From Rickettsia endosymbiont of Gonocerus acuteangulatus (GTDB taxonomy: Bacteria; Pseudomonadota; Alphaproteobacteria; Rickettsiales; Rickettsiaceae): a stretch of 64,000 bases of DNA. The translations under genes were made by a program, and so were the position numbers. The stretch is from assembly GCF_964026435.1 (NCBI RefSeq), contig NZ_OZ032147.1, positions 1,798,001 to 1,862,000 of the forward strand, read 5' to 3'. Positions 37,388-46,865 of the stretch are shown here, piece after piece. Every line of letters begins with the position of its first letter. Within the stretch, counting starts at the first letter, position 1. A model generated the notes under the pieces. The model did no database searches and had not been told where the DNA came from. It saw only the letters and a program-made list of their open reading frames with translations.

Positions 37388-38749
37388 ATGACTAAAAAAA
37401 TTATTGCCAAAAAGATTATTGCCTTAGTAGGGCGTCCAAATGTTGGTAAATCAACGCTATTTAATCGCTTAAGTATGCGTAAAAAAGCTATTGTTCACAA
37501 TCTGCCAGGTGTTACTAGAGATAGGAAATATACAGACGGCAGAATCGGTTCATTTGAGTTTTTGCTTATTGATACGCCAGGGCTTGAAGAAAATCCTGAT
37601 AGCTTTGGTAAAAGGCTAATGGAGCAGACTACTAAGGCGATAAATGAAGCAGATTTAATTTGCTTTATGGTTGATGGTAGAAGCGGAATATTGCCTGATG
37701 ATAAATTACTTAGCGATTTTGTTAGAAAATATAATAAGCCGGCGGTCTTGGTAATTAACAAATGCGAAAAGGCTTTTGATTTCGATAAGGAATATTACAA
37801 GCTTGGCTTTGACAGTATGGTTGCTATTTCTGCCGAGCATGGCACAGGAATGATTGATTTATATGATGAAATTATTGCCAAATTACCCGAAGAAAATTCA
37901 GAAGAAGCAGAAATAAATGACCCAGTTAAAGGGGATTGTCTGCAAATAGTAGTAAGCGGTAGACCGAATGCCGGTAAATCTACTTTTATAAATGCTTTGA
38001 TTAATGATGAAAGATTGCTAACTGGACCGGAAGCAGGGATCACTCGTGAATCAATTGAAATTGATTGGCAATATAAAGGTAATCATGTCAAATTGATTGA
38101 TACGGCAGGGCTTCGTAAAAAAGCCGCTATTACAGAATCTTTAGAAAAACTATCAGCGTCGGATGCTATTAATAGTATTAAATTTGCTAATACTGTGATT
38201 TTAATGATTGATGCCTTATCGCCTTTGAAACAGCAGGATTTAAACATTGCAAGCCATGTAGCAAATGAAGGGCGAAGTATTATTATAGTAGTCAACAAAT
38301 GGGATTTAGTTAAAGAATCCGAGAAAGAAGCGTTTAAAGAAGAGTTTTATTATCAGATTAATATTCATCTGCCGCAGATTAAAGGCGTTCCTGCCTTATT
38401 TATCTCAGCAAAAAATAAACAAAATATAGCCGATGTATTAGATAGCTGTATTAAGATTTATAAAACTTGGAATAAAAAAATAACTACCAGCAAATTAAAT
38501 GAGTGGCTTAATTTTACTACTGAAGCACATCCTTTACCTTTGCAAAAAGGTGGTAAGCGAGTGCGTGTAAAATATATGACTCAAACAAAAACTAGACCAC
38601 CTACATTCAAACTATTCTCCAATAATCCAGAAAAAATTACCGATAGCTATACAAGATATTTAGTGAATAATATGCGTGAAGCTTTCGACATGCCTGGTGT
38701 TCCTATTAGATTCATCTACGTAAAAACCAAAAATCCTTATACTCGGTGA
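37388..38749 (+). CDS. der: Ribosome-assembly GTPase Der (EngA)
   Basis: 453 residues from ATG 37388. Two tandem GTPase domains, the hallmark of Der: first GRPNVGKST (15-23), DTPGLEE and NKCE; second GRPNAGKST, DTAGLRKKA and NKWD. The KH-like C-terminal domain includes RVRVKYMTQTKTRPPTF. It acts in maturation of the 50S subunit. The end of the gene (NPYTR, stop) lies inside a palindromic repeat. An upstream in-frame ATG at 37343 is less likely because the family starts close to the first G-domain. Confidence 0.93.
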   Translation: MTKKIIAKKIIALVGRPNVGKSTLFNRLSMRKKAIVHNLPGVTRDRKYTDGRIGSFEFLLIDTPGLEENPDSFGKRLMEQTTKAINEADLICFMVDGRSGILPDDKLLSDFVRKYNKPAVLVINKCEKAFDFDKEYYKLGFDSMVAISAEHGTGMIDLYDEIIAKLPEENSEEAEINDPVKGDCLQIVVSGRPNAGKSTFINALINDERLLTGPEAGITRESIEIDWQYKGNHVKLIDTAGLRKKAAITESLEKLSASDAINSIKFANTVILMIDALSPLKQQDLNIASHVANEGRSIIIVVNKWDLVKESEKEAFKEEFYYQINIHLPQIKGVPALFISAKNKQNIADVLDSCIKIYKTWNKKITTSKLNEWLNFTTEAHPLPLQKGGKRVRVKYMTQTKTRPPTFKLFSNNPEKITDSYTRYLVNNMREAFDMPGVPIRFIYVKTKNPYTR

Positions 38750-38865
38750 ATTTCAAAAATTGGCTATGTCGTCCTACAAGTACTCCGGTACTCACGTATT
38801 AAGTAACGGCTTCCGTTCCTCGCACTTAGGGACTCCTTGCTCTTTTCCAAGTTGATCTTCGTATG
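38739..38865. repeat. Rickettsia palindromic-type repeat, copy 4 of 4
   Basis: It starts TATACTCGGTGAATTTCAAAA, overlapping the last codons of der and giving its stop, and ends CCAAGTTGATCTTCGTATGC. The centre CCTACAAGTACTCCGGTACTCACG resembles copy 1 (CCTATAAGTACTGTGGTGCTCACG). Confidence 0.75.
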
Positions 38866-39696
38866 CTTTAGCTTTATAATATTTATTGTCAGTATAATTT
38901 ATTTTTTGTTTTTAATCTTCATATACTAATTTCAAAACAACAAACCATTCCATTGAAAATGCAAGGACTAAGTAGAACAAAACCTATAAATTTTCTGCCC
39001 AAATTTCATTGGGGGTTTTATAACCAAAAATCTTTCTTGGCATGTTATTTAAAATCTCAGCAACATTGTCAAGACCTCTTTGTGTAACGGTAGTAATATC
39101 TGTATTTTTAGGTAAAATTCTATGAATCATAGAATTCATTTTTTCCACTAATGCTTTTTGTCTAGGGCGGTATGGATCACAAAAGAAAGTTTGAAACCCA
39201 GATAGTCTATAGGCAACATGCCCCACAAACTCTTTGCCATTATCCATAGTAATAGTCTTTCTCACACTATTTGGAAGAGTTTTTATCTTTCTTAAAAAAC
39301 CATTGGTAACTGTTGTAGCTCTCTTGGAGTTATTCAGCACTAAAATAATCTTTTGACTCTTTTTATCCACCAGTGCACCAATATTCATACTTTGATTACC
39401 TTTATGAAATGTAACAAAACTTACGCTATGTTTGGTTCTAAATATCGTAAAGATGGAGAACGCAGCTGTTGTTGCATATAGTCATCTAAAAGCCCTAACT
39501 TTATTTGGTAAACCGTTTTACCGATTGTATTTGCAGTCCTTTTGAGAAATGCCCAAACTAAAAATGCCCAACTAATATGATTACGTTGAATACGCTGTTT
39601 CCTGCATTGACAACGTTCTATCCCAGTAAGTGTCATTGTCAATTAAAAAGGGACCAGTAAATTGCACGAAAAAGGAACCACTATATTTAAAAATTT

Positions 39697-40452
39697 TTAT
39701 GCCATATTACCTCCAGATTTATAGTTATTAATACGATAACTTTTACCTTTTATGTTTAGTATATGAGCATGATGTACCACTCGATCAATAATTGCATGAG
39801 TTAATACTTCATCAGCAAATATTTCATTCCATTTTTCAAAATCCTTGTTTGTGGTAATAATGGTAGATTTATTTTCATATCGTTTAGCAATAATATTAAA
39901 AAAGTCTTCTACTGAATGTTTTGGCAATTGCTTAAACCCGAGCTCATCAAGAATTAATAAATCAAACGATAGGAGTAATTTAACCTTTTTGTGATAACTA
40001 TTATCTGCTCTTGCAATATGTAAATTATAAAGCATATCCGATACCGTAGTAAAATATACAGAGTATTCTCGTGTTAAAGCTTTTAATGCTAGCCCAATGG
40101 CAAGATGAGTTTTCCCAGTTCCTGAATCACCTATGAATATTACATTTCCCTTAGTATTAATATAATCACAAGTTGATAAATCACTTATTACTTTGGCATC
40201 AACACTTGGTTGGAAATTAAAATCAAAGTCTTCTAAATTTTTAGTTACCGGCAATTTAGCAGCACTTTTACGGCGACGGTAATTATTATCCTTACGGTTA
40301 GATTTTTCATCTTCACATAATAGTGATAGAAATTCTTTAAATCCTAGTTTATTATTTTGAGCATAAATAATCCTTTCATTTAAACTATTGACTATACCTG
40401 ATAATCTAAAGCTTCGTAGGTCATTAAATAAGTTCTGCATTATTACCTCCAA
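39697..40452 (-). CDS. istB: IstB ATPase of IS21-2 (intact)
   Basis: 251 residues, AAA+ family: VIFIGDSGTGKTHLAIGLAL (Walker A), LLLSFDLLILDELGFKQ (Walker B), THAIIDRVVHHAHILNIKGKSYR (C-terminal sensor region). It assists IstA in target capture. The start (MEVIMQNLFNDLRSF; an ATG at MQNL is the alternative) overlaps the end of istA by 29 bases. Confidence 0.93.
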   Translation of the reverse strand: MEVIMQNLFNDLRSFRLSGIVNSLNERIIYAQNNKLGFKEFLSLLCEDEKSNRKDNNYRRRKSAAKLPVTKNLEDFDFNFQPSVDAKVISDLSTCDYINTKGNVIFIGDSGTGKTHLAIGLALKALTREYSVYFTTVSDMLYNLHIARADNSYHKKVKLLLSFDLLILDELGFKQLPKHSVEDFFNIIAKRYENKSTIITTNKDFEKWNEIFADEVLTHAIIDRVVHHAHILNIKGKSYRINNYKSGGNMA

Positions 40453-41845
40453 ACTCTGGTAATGGTAAGTTTACTGCATTACTATTTAAAATATTCTTAA
40501 TTTTAGAGTAAGAACTTATACCATAATGTAGTGCTCTATGACAGGCTTTATCTATTAAGTCATCATTGTAAACCTTACGTAAAGAAATGATACCTCGTGC
40601 ACAACGTTGCCAATCATTCACTCTTGTTTGTTGTAATGATTCTAATAATAAACTGCAATTATTCCCTATCTGCTGCATTTGTTGTTGATAATGTTCACTA
40701 TATTCTATAAAACCTGGGCATAGACGTTTGTATTTAGCATAATGAGACGGATTAGTGGTAAATATCCCCTTGCCCTCTGTTCTAACGTGTCTTGCTATTA
40801 AATCATTTTGTATAGAAAATATTTGAACAAGTTTTGGGGACAATTGTACCATTACCTCACTGTATATATATTTTGCTGGTACAGAGTAATAATTATTATC
40901 TATGGTAATATGACAATCTTTTGCTACTTTTCGATTATGCCAAGATGACAAATCAAAAGTTTCTAATGGTAAAGGAATCAAACTACTTCTTTCCTCTTGC
41001 TCAAACAGTTCTCTAGGTATTCTCTTAGTAGTACCATGTATTCGGCTATTGGCCTTATTTAACCAATTTGCAAGACCATTTGTTAATTCTTCATATCTAT
41101 CAAATTTACGACCAGCAAAAAAATTATTTTTAACGTATTTTATTCCCGACTCAACTTTGCCTTTTTCTTGCGGTTGATACACTCGACAAGGAGAAAGTAA
41201 AATTCCATAATGATCGGCTAAGCACTTATATTCCTTCTGATATACTGGCTCATAAAAATTGGCATCTACTACTCCAGCTTTAAGATTATCAAGTTTTATT
41301 ACTTTTGGACTACCAGCAAAATAATTAAATGCATTGATATGACATTGAATCCATGTTTGACAACTTTGATCAAACACTACTTCATAATAATCAAGGCGAC
41401 TATAGCTTAAACGCATATTAAATACATATGCTTTAACTCTACGCCCTTTAGAATTATACTGTAAGCCTATGTCACCAAAATCTACTTGTGCTTCCTCTCC
41501 TGCTAAAGTATGAAAACGAATGCAACTGTTATCCTTAATTTTATATTTTTTGATATAACGGGTCAAAGAAGTATAACTGCTTGTATAACCTTGATTTTTT
41601 AACTCCTCAAAAATTCTTATGTAACTCAGATTTTTTTCTAATAACTCAATTATTTTTTCGTGCCAAAAATCCAAAACTGAAGATCGTTCATAGATTGCTG
41701 GGGATTCTGTACCAGCCTCTACATAGCGGTTTATTATTTTTCGTACTGTTTTGCGGTCTGTTCTTGTTAGTTTGGCAATATTCCTTTGACTATTGCCTTG
41801 TTTATAAAGGGTGATAATTGTTGTATACATATTTATTCTTATCAT
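40424..41845 (-). CDS. istA: IstA transposase of IS21-2 (intact)
   Basis: 473 residues, nearly identical to 19805-21226. HTH at about 5-40, DDE catalytic residues in QVDFGDIG, IKLDNLKAG and EKGKVESGIKYVK. The first codons MIRINMYTTI may be leader; MYTTIITLYKQGNSQRNIAKL is an alternative start. Upstream lies only the element end. Confidence 0.93.
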   Translation of the reverse strand: MIRINMYTTIITLYKQGNSQRNIAKLTRTDRKTVRKIINRYVEAGTESPAIYERSSVLDFWHEKIIELLEKNLSYIRIFEELKNQGYTSSYTSLTRYIKKYKIKDNSCIRFHTLAGEEAQVDFGDIGLQYNSKGRRVKAYVFNMRLSYSRLDYYEVVFDQSCQTWIQCHINAFNYFAGSPKVIKLDNLKAGVVDANFYEPVYQKEYKCLADHYGILLSPCRVYQPQEKGKVESGIKYVKNNFFAGRKFDRYEELTNGLANWLNKANSRIHGTTKRIPRELFEQEERSSLIPLPLETFDLSSWHNRKVAKDCHITIDNNYYSVPAKYIYSEVMVQLSPKLVQIFSIQNDLIARHVRTEGKGIFTTNPSHYAKYKRLCPGFIEYSEHYQQQMQQIGNNCSLLLESLQQTRVNDWQRCARGIISLRKVYNDDLIDKACHRALHYGISSYSKIKNILNSNAVNLPLPEFGGNNAELI

Positions 41846-42271
41846 TGTATCACTAGATATTTACTTGCTTAATTATCTAGTGAATATTGCACATTAACCT
41901 TATTAGGTCACACCAACTTCTCTGGTCCCTTTTTCGTGCAATTTACTGGTCCCTTTTATTTTAGCAATGACAAGTAAGTTGCTTAATTTCTCTGTGCATG
42001 CTCTCAATTACCCATCGAAAGCCACACTCATCTTGTGCAGCTTTAGAAGATTTGTGAGTTTTGTTATTGGTAACAACATACTCAACTCTGTTGGTAGAAA
42101 CAGTAAATTTAAACAAATTAACATGCTTATTTTTAGCAAAGCCTTTTATATGAATCTCTACTCCATGCCTGATCTCTTCATCTGAAAATGTCAACTCTTT
42201 TACAGCTTTATAAGGTTTAGAATCGTGCGTTTTACTAACGTTTCTATTGGCTTTAATAGGGGCATAATAAT

Positions 42272-43381
42272 CAAAACTTACGCTATGAGTAAAAAAGTGA
42301 TAAATTATTGTAAAAATAATTAAACATGTCAAAGAGGATAAAGTTGCAAGCAATACCAATTAATAGGACAGATTATTGTCAATTTTTAATAGTTAGCCAA
42401 AAGAATTATAGTTTAACCTACTACGCTGAACATGCAAAGAAATGTAGTCATGATGTTATTAATAGATTTTTAAGGAATGAAAAATATACACCTTCTTTGT
42501 TATGGGAACACATCAAGAATGATGTTATTTTTTCATCTAATGGATATACAATATTTGATGATACGGTTTTAAATAAAAGGAATACGAAGCAAATAGAAAT
42601 TGCAAGATCGCAGTACAGTGGAGCTACAGGTAGAGTTACTAAAGGTATAGGAGTAGTGAGTCTGGTATATTATAACCCTGATATTAATAAGTTTTGGGTA
42701 ATAGATTATCGAATTTTTGCACCTGATCATGATGGAGCAACAAAACTAGAACACCTATTAAACATGTTAAATAATGCTGTTTATAGCAAGAAGATTCCTT
42801 TTCAAACAGTACTTTTTGACACATGGTATTCTACACACAAAATTATGCAACATGTTGACTCTCTGGGGAAATATTATTATGCCCCTATTAAAGCCAATAG
42901 AAACGTTAGTAAAACGCACGATTCTAAACCTTATAAAGCTGTAAAAGAGTTGACATTTTCAGATGAAGAGATCAGGCATGGAGTAGAGATTCATATAAAA
43001 GGCTTTGCTAAAAATAAGCATGTTAATTTGTTTAAATTTACTGTTTCTACCAACAGAGTTGAGTATGTTGTTACCAATAACAAAACTCACAAATCTTCTA
43101 AAGCTGCACAAGATGAGTGTGGCTTTCGATGGGTAATTGAGAGCATGCACAGAGAAATTAAGCAACTTACTGGGATAGAACGTTGTCAATGCAGGAAACA
43201 GCGTATTCAACGTAATCATATTAGTTGTGCATTTTTAGTTTGGGCATTTCTCAAAAGGACTGTAAATACAATCGGTAAAACGGTTTACCAAATAAAGTTA
43301 GGGCTTTTAGATGACTATATGCAACAACAGCTGCGTTCTCCATCTTTACGATATTTAGAACCAAACATAGCGTAAGTTTTG
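42272..43381 (+). mobile_element. IS701/IS4-like element, copy G
   Basis: The complete 1110-bp element. Its outer end is followed by GTAA, which matches the GTAA before the outer end of copy F, so F and G together behave as one inserted unit. Confidence 0.92.
42326..43375 (+). CDS. IS701/IS4-like transposase (intact)
   Basis: 349 residues without interruption. Differences from the other intact copies are HISCAFLVW (shared with copy C) and KRTVNTIG (unique). All predicted catalytic regions are present. Confidence 0.87.
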   Translation: MSKRIKLQAIPINRTDYCQFLIVSQKNYSLTYYAEHAKKCSHDVINRFLRNEKYTPSLLWEHIKNDVIFSSNGYTIFDDTVLNKRNTKQIEIARSQYSGATGRVTKGIGVVSLVYYNPDINKFWVIDYRIFAPDHDGATKLEHLLNMLNNAVYSKKIPFQTVLFDTWYSTHKIMQHVDSLGKYYYAPIKANRNVSKTHDSKPYKAVKELTFSDEEIRHGVEIHIKGFAKNKHVNLFKFTVSTNRVEYVVTNNKTHKSSKAAQDECGFRWVIESMHREIKQLTGIERCQCRKQRIQRNHISCAFLVWAFLKRTVNTIGKTVYQIKLGLLDDYMQQQLRSPSLRYLEPNIA

Positions 43382-43989
43382 GTAAGATCTGCCTCAAAAT
43401 TCCCTACTTCTACCTTTTTCGTAGCTATTGCATCACGCTGATGTATTGAGATCCTTTGTGGTATAATGATCCTTTGATGCCTCTTCCCTCTTTCTTGCCT
43501 TTTATATCTTTTAGAAGGTAAATAGCTATATAACTTTAATTTAGCTGCTACTGCAGAAGTGTAAACAAATCTATATATACTTTCTGTACTGATACACAAA
43601 GCTGTATTTTTGTCTAGTTTTAACTTTCCGGCTATAGCATCCGGCGACCATTTCTTGCGAATCATAGCATTTTTAATATAATCTAACAACATAGGGTTCT
43701 TTTCTATTTTTAATAACTCTTGCTGATACATCCTGTTTTCATATTTTTCCTGAGCAACACAAGGCATATACTTATCTTTTACCTTATTTCTTTTTAGCTC
43801 CATACTAATAGTGCTTTTAGACCTCGTAAGATGTTGTGCTATCTTATTAATACTGACTCCTAGGTCATACATTCTTTTTATCTCATATCTCTCTTCTCGA
43901 GATAAGTGTCTATATTTTCTGTTCATCATTACCTATTTAAAATCTTATTATTTTAAATAGGTTCTGTTCTACTTACTTATAGTATTTTC

Positions 43990-44234
43990 AGCTGTACTTG
44001 GCTAAAATCAAAAGTGGTTAAAGATTTACCAGGTGGTAAGTGTGCTTTCCTAAGATAAGCTTGTACTTTTTCCCTATGACGTGTCTCTACCTCCTGTTCT
44101 AAAAGAATAGAAAACAGTTTATTATAACTCCATCCTTCAATTTGTGCCTTCTCTAAAAAGTTTTCCCATGTCTCAAGTATAGTCAATAATCCTAATTCTT
44201 TTAGAAGAATTGGTAAAGTTGCAGAATCATGCAT
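43990..44234 (-). pseudogene. istB: IstB N-terminal fragment of IS21-1
   Basis: MHDSATLPILLKELGLL.. through EVETRHREKVQAYLRKAHLPPGK to TFDFSQVQ, then the IS30 end. The ATPase motifs are missing. Confidence 0.85.
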
Positions 44235-44613
44235 AACAACCTCCTACAGCAAACACAGATAAAAGATGATCATATGTTTGTAGCGAATGTTGTGTTACTC
44301 CTATAGGTGGTAATAATGGATTATTACTACAAGATTGAAAACGTATTTGCAATAAACTCAAAGAAGGTATCTGACCTTTAGAAAGAGATGACAGCACCAA
44401 TTCTCCTAGTGCCAGTTCACAATCATAATCAGCAGCTAACTTTAAAATACCTACCATTAATTTATTCGCATGCTTTGGCTTACAATGCTGATTAATCAAA
44501 TTCCAAATGTTTTTATATGTCTCATTTGGTAAAATATCATCCCGTAGAATAGAACCACGAAATGCTCCAGGCTTCTTTATCAAAGCATTTACTAAATGGC
44601 GGTAATTAATACA
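44227..44613 (-). pseudogene. istA: IstA C-terminal fragment of IS21-1
   Basis: About 129 codons from INYRHLVNALIKKPGAFRG to VFAVGGCYA and stop. The catalytic core is absent. It overlaps istB by 8 bases as in the main copy. Confidence 0.85.
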
Positions 44614-44661
44614 CAAAACTTACGCTATGAGTAAAAAAGTGATAAATTATTGTAAAAATAA

Positions 44662-45186
44662 ATAAAAGTAATCCCCGCTGCTTGCGGCGGGGTATTTTAG
44701 AAGAAAGCTAGCTGATGATCCTCATGCAGTTTCTGATATTCCTTGCCTTGGTTTTTTACGTATTTTCCTATCATATTCTCATTTCCATGCTTACCTACCG
44801 TACTCGTAAAATATCCATCAGTCCAAAATTCTCCACCCCATAATTGTTTCTTTACCTGTGGACACTGTCTAAATATTTGACGAGCTGTAACACTTTTAAT
44901 TGTTGTTACTATTTTTGTTACGCTATAGGTTGGTACAGATTGTACCAAAAAATGGACATGATCTTCATCAACCCCTATTTCTAAAAATTTTATTTGATAT
45001 CTCTTTTCTATCTCTAAACATATTTCTCGTAATACTTGATCAACTGATACGTCAAACACTGCTCGGCGATATTTTGCTGGAAATACCATGTGATACAGCA
45101 GTACCGTAACATTATGACTTTTATGTATATATTTGCTCATTCCGCCATATTACGCCGCAAGCGGCGGGGAATATACCCAAAAGAGA
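44662..45186 (-). mobile_element. IS200-type element, copy 6
   Basis: 525 bp beside TTAAA, six bases before the IS701 transposase start. Its right-end hairpin is inverted relative to every other copy (see findings), and the other sequence is standard. Confidence 0.93.
44697..45140 (-). CDS. tnpA: IS200 Y1-transposase TnpA
   Basis: 147 residues, consensus sequence, intact. Confidence 0.93.
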   Translation of the reverse strand: MSKYIHKSHNVTVLLYHMVFPAKYRRAVFDVSVDQVLREICLEIEKRYQIKFLEIGVDEDHVHFLVQSVPTYSVTKIVTTIKSVTARQIFRQCPQVKKQLWGGEFWTDGYFTSTVGKHGNENMIGKYVKNQGKEYQKLHEDHQLAFF

Positions 45187-45192
45187 TTAAAT

Positions 45193-46242
45193 ATGTCAAA
45201 GAGGATAAAGTTGCAAGCAATACCAATTAATAGGACAGATTATTGTCAATTTTTAATAGTTAGCCAAAAGAATTATAGTTTAACCTACTACGCTGAACAT
45301 GCAAAGAAATGTAGTCATGATGTTATTAATAGATTTTTAAGGAATGAAAAATATACACCTTCTTTGTTATGGGAACACATCAAGAATGATGTTATTTTTT
45401 CATCTAATGGATATACAATATTTGATGATACGGTTTTAAATAAAAGGAATACGAAGCAAATAGAAATTGCAAGATCGCAGTACAGTGGAGCTACAGGTAG
45501 AGTTACTAAAGGTATAGGAGTAGTGAGTCTGGTATATTATAACCCTGATATTAATAAGTTTTGGGTAATAGATTATCGAATTTTTGCACCTGATCATGAT
45601 GGAGCAACAAAACTAGAACACCTATTAAACATGTTAAATAATGCTGTTTATAGCAAGAAGATTCCTTTTCAAATAGTACTTTTTGACACATGGTATTCTA
45701 CACACAAAATTATGCAACATGTTGACTCTCTGGGGAAATATTATTATGCCCCTATTAAAGCCAATAGAAACGTTAGTAAAACACACGATTCTAAACCTTA
45801 TAAAGCTGTAAAAGAGTTGACATTTTCAGATGAAGAGATCAGGCATGGAGTAGAGATTCATATAAAAGGCTTTGCTAAAAATAAGCATGTTAATTTGTTT
45901 AAATTTACTGTTTCTACCAACAGAGTTGAGTATGTTGTTACCAATAACAAAACTCACAAATCTTCTAAAGCTGCACAAGATGAGTGTGGCTTTCGATGGG
46001 TAATTGAGAGCATGCACAGAGAAATTAAGCAACTTACTGGGATAGAACGTTGTCAATGCAGGAAACAGCGTATTCAACGTAATCATATTAGTTGGGCATT
46101 TTTAGTTTGGGCATTTCTCAAAAGGACTGCAAATACAATCGGTAAAACGGTTTACCAAATAAAGTTAGGGCTTTTAGATGACTATATGCAACAACAGCTG
46201 CGTTCTCCATCTTTACGATATTTAGAACCAAACATAGCGTAA
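45193..46242 (+). CDS. IS701/IS4-like transposase (intact), behind an IS200
   Basis: 349 residues from the usual ATG (MSKRIKLQ). The frame is open 20 codons further up into the IS200 end ([20 protein letters not shown] from 45133), which could give an extended product, but the inner start matches all other copies. One change: PFQIVLFD for PFQTVLFD. The native leader is replaced by IS200 sequence, so its expression may differ. Confidence 0.86.
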   Translation: MSKRIKLQAIPINRTDYCQFLIVSQKNYSLTYYAEHAKKCSHDVINRFLRNEKYTPSLLWEHIKNDVIFSSNGYTIFDDTVLNKRNTKQIEIARSQYSGATGRVTKGIGVVSLVYYNPDINKFWVIDYRIFAPDHDGATKLEHLLNMLNNAVYSKKIPFQIVLFDTWYSTHKIMQHVDSLGKYYYAPIKANRNVSKTHDSKPYKAVKELTFSDEEIRHGVEIHIKGFAKNKHVNLFKFTVSTNRVEYVVTNNKTHKSSKAAQDECGFRWVIESMHREIKQLTGIERCQCRKQRIQRNHISWAFLVWAFLKRTANTIGKTVYQIKLGLLDDYMQQQLRSPSLRYLEPNIA

Positions 46243-46340
46243 GTTTTGATTAATTTTCATAAAAATTCTAAAGTTAAAGAGTTAATTGAATCCGTTGGTT
46301 GTACCATATTGTATTTACCAACTTACTCTCCTGATTTAAA

Positions 46341-46865
46341 TCTCTTTTGGGTATATTCCCCGCCGCTTGCGGCGTAATATGGCGGAATGAGCAAATATAT
46401 ACATAAAAGTCATAATGTTACGGTACTGCTGTATCACATGGTATTTCCAGCAAAATATCGCCGAGCAGTGTTTGACGTATCAGTTGATCAAGTATTACGA
46501 GAAATATGTTTAGAGATAGAAAAGAGATATCAAATAAAATTTTTAGAAATAGGGGTTGATGAAGATCATGTCCATTTTTTGGTACAATCTGTACCAACCT
46601 ATAGCGTAACAAAAATAGTAACAACAATTAAAAGTGTTACAGCTCGTCAAATATTTAGACAGTGTCCACAGGTAAAGAAACAATTATGGGGTGGAGAATT
46701 TTGGACTGATGGATATTTTACGAGTACGGTAGGTAAGCATGGAAATGAGAATATGATAGGAAAATACGTAAAAAACCAAGGCAAGGAATATCAGAAACTG
46801 CATGAGGATCATCAGCTAGCTTTCTTCTAAAATACCCCGCTGCTTGCGGCGGGGATTACTTTTAT
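46341..46865 (+). mobile_element. IS200-type element, copy 7
   Basis: 525 bp. The empty site (CCTGATTTAAATCCTATAG) is known from other IS630a copies and confirms both borders and the absence of a target duplication. Confidence 0.94.
46387..46830 (+). CDS. tnpA: IS200 Y1-transposase TnpA
   Basis: 147 residues, consensus sequence, intact. Confidence 0.93.
   Translation: MSKYIHKSHNVTVLLYHMVFPAKYRRAVFDVSVDQVLREICLEIEKRYQIKFLEIGVDEDHVHFLVQSVPTYSVTKIVTTIKSVTARQIFRQCPQVKKQLWGGEFWTDGYFTSTVGKHGNENMIGKYVKNQGKEYQKLHEDHQLAFF

Larger units (their letters stand above)
39631..41972 (-). mobile_element. IS21-family element 2, copy b (complete)
   Basis: 2342 bp with ends TGTCATTG / CAATGACA and a 6-bp target duplication AGTAAG. 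Inner repeats (GGGACCAGTAAATTGCACG near the left end and two related copies at the right end) are the probable IstA-binding sites. Both genes are intact: the reference copy of this element in the window. Confidence 0.94.
39421..42270 (-). pseudogene. IS701/IS4-like transposase, 3' half, interrupted by IS21-2
   Basis: Residues from YYAPIKANRNVSKTHDSK (42270) to KQLT (41973), then from TGIERCQCRKQR (39630) to the stop at 39421. The first 185 or so residues, with the first two catalytic Asp, are missing. The AGTAAG at the split occurs on both sides of IS21-2. Confidence 0.87.
39415..42271 (-). mobile_element. IS701/IS4-like element, copy F (partial), carrying IS21-2 copy b
   Basis: It has one true end (39415). 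The other end is missing: at 42271 the sequence breaks in the middle of the gene (..AGGGGCATAATAA) and copy G begins. IS21-2 copy b entered at AGTAAG. Confidence 0.88.
38984..43929 (-). pseudogene. IS30 transposase split by the IS701 F/G block
   Basis: The N-terminal two thirds lie at 43382-43929 (MMNRKYRHLSREERY.. to EVGNFEADLT) and the rest at 38984-39414 (TFHKGNQSMNIGALV.. to the end). The only other change seen is GKRHQRI for GKRRQRI. It would be a complete gene without the insert. Confidence 0.87.
38955..43989 (-). mobile_element. IS30-family element, copy 4, carrying an IS701 pair and IS21-2 copy b
   Basis: The ends at 38955 (GAAAATGCAAGG) and 43989 match the other copies. The inside is opened at a GTAA (39411-39414 and 43382-43385) by a 3.97-kb block made of IS701 copies F and G, with IS21-2 inside F. 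Removing the block and one GTAA gives the standard length. Confidence 0.88.
43990..44613 (-). mobile_element. IS21-1 internal fragment
   Basis: It contains the istA 3' part and istB 5' part of the element at 12350, in the opposite orientation. It is cut by IS30 copy 4 on the left and IS701 copy H on the right. It reads across the site where IS630a split istB in the other copy and so gives the empty site (AAGCTTATCTTAGG on the other strand). Confidence 0.88.
44614..46248 (+). mobile_element. IS701/IS4-like element, copy H, with IS200 copy 6 in its leader
   Basis: The ends are intact. 1635 bp minus the 525-bp IS200 equals the standard 1110. The left flank (TACA, inside IS21-1 istA) and right flank (ATTA, inside IS630a) differ. 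Confidence 0.9.

Noticed and set aside
37495-38298. Several antisense frames inside der
   Set aside because: They overlap a clear GTPase gene and show no recognisable domain.
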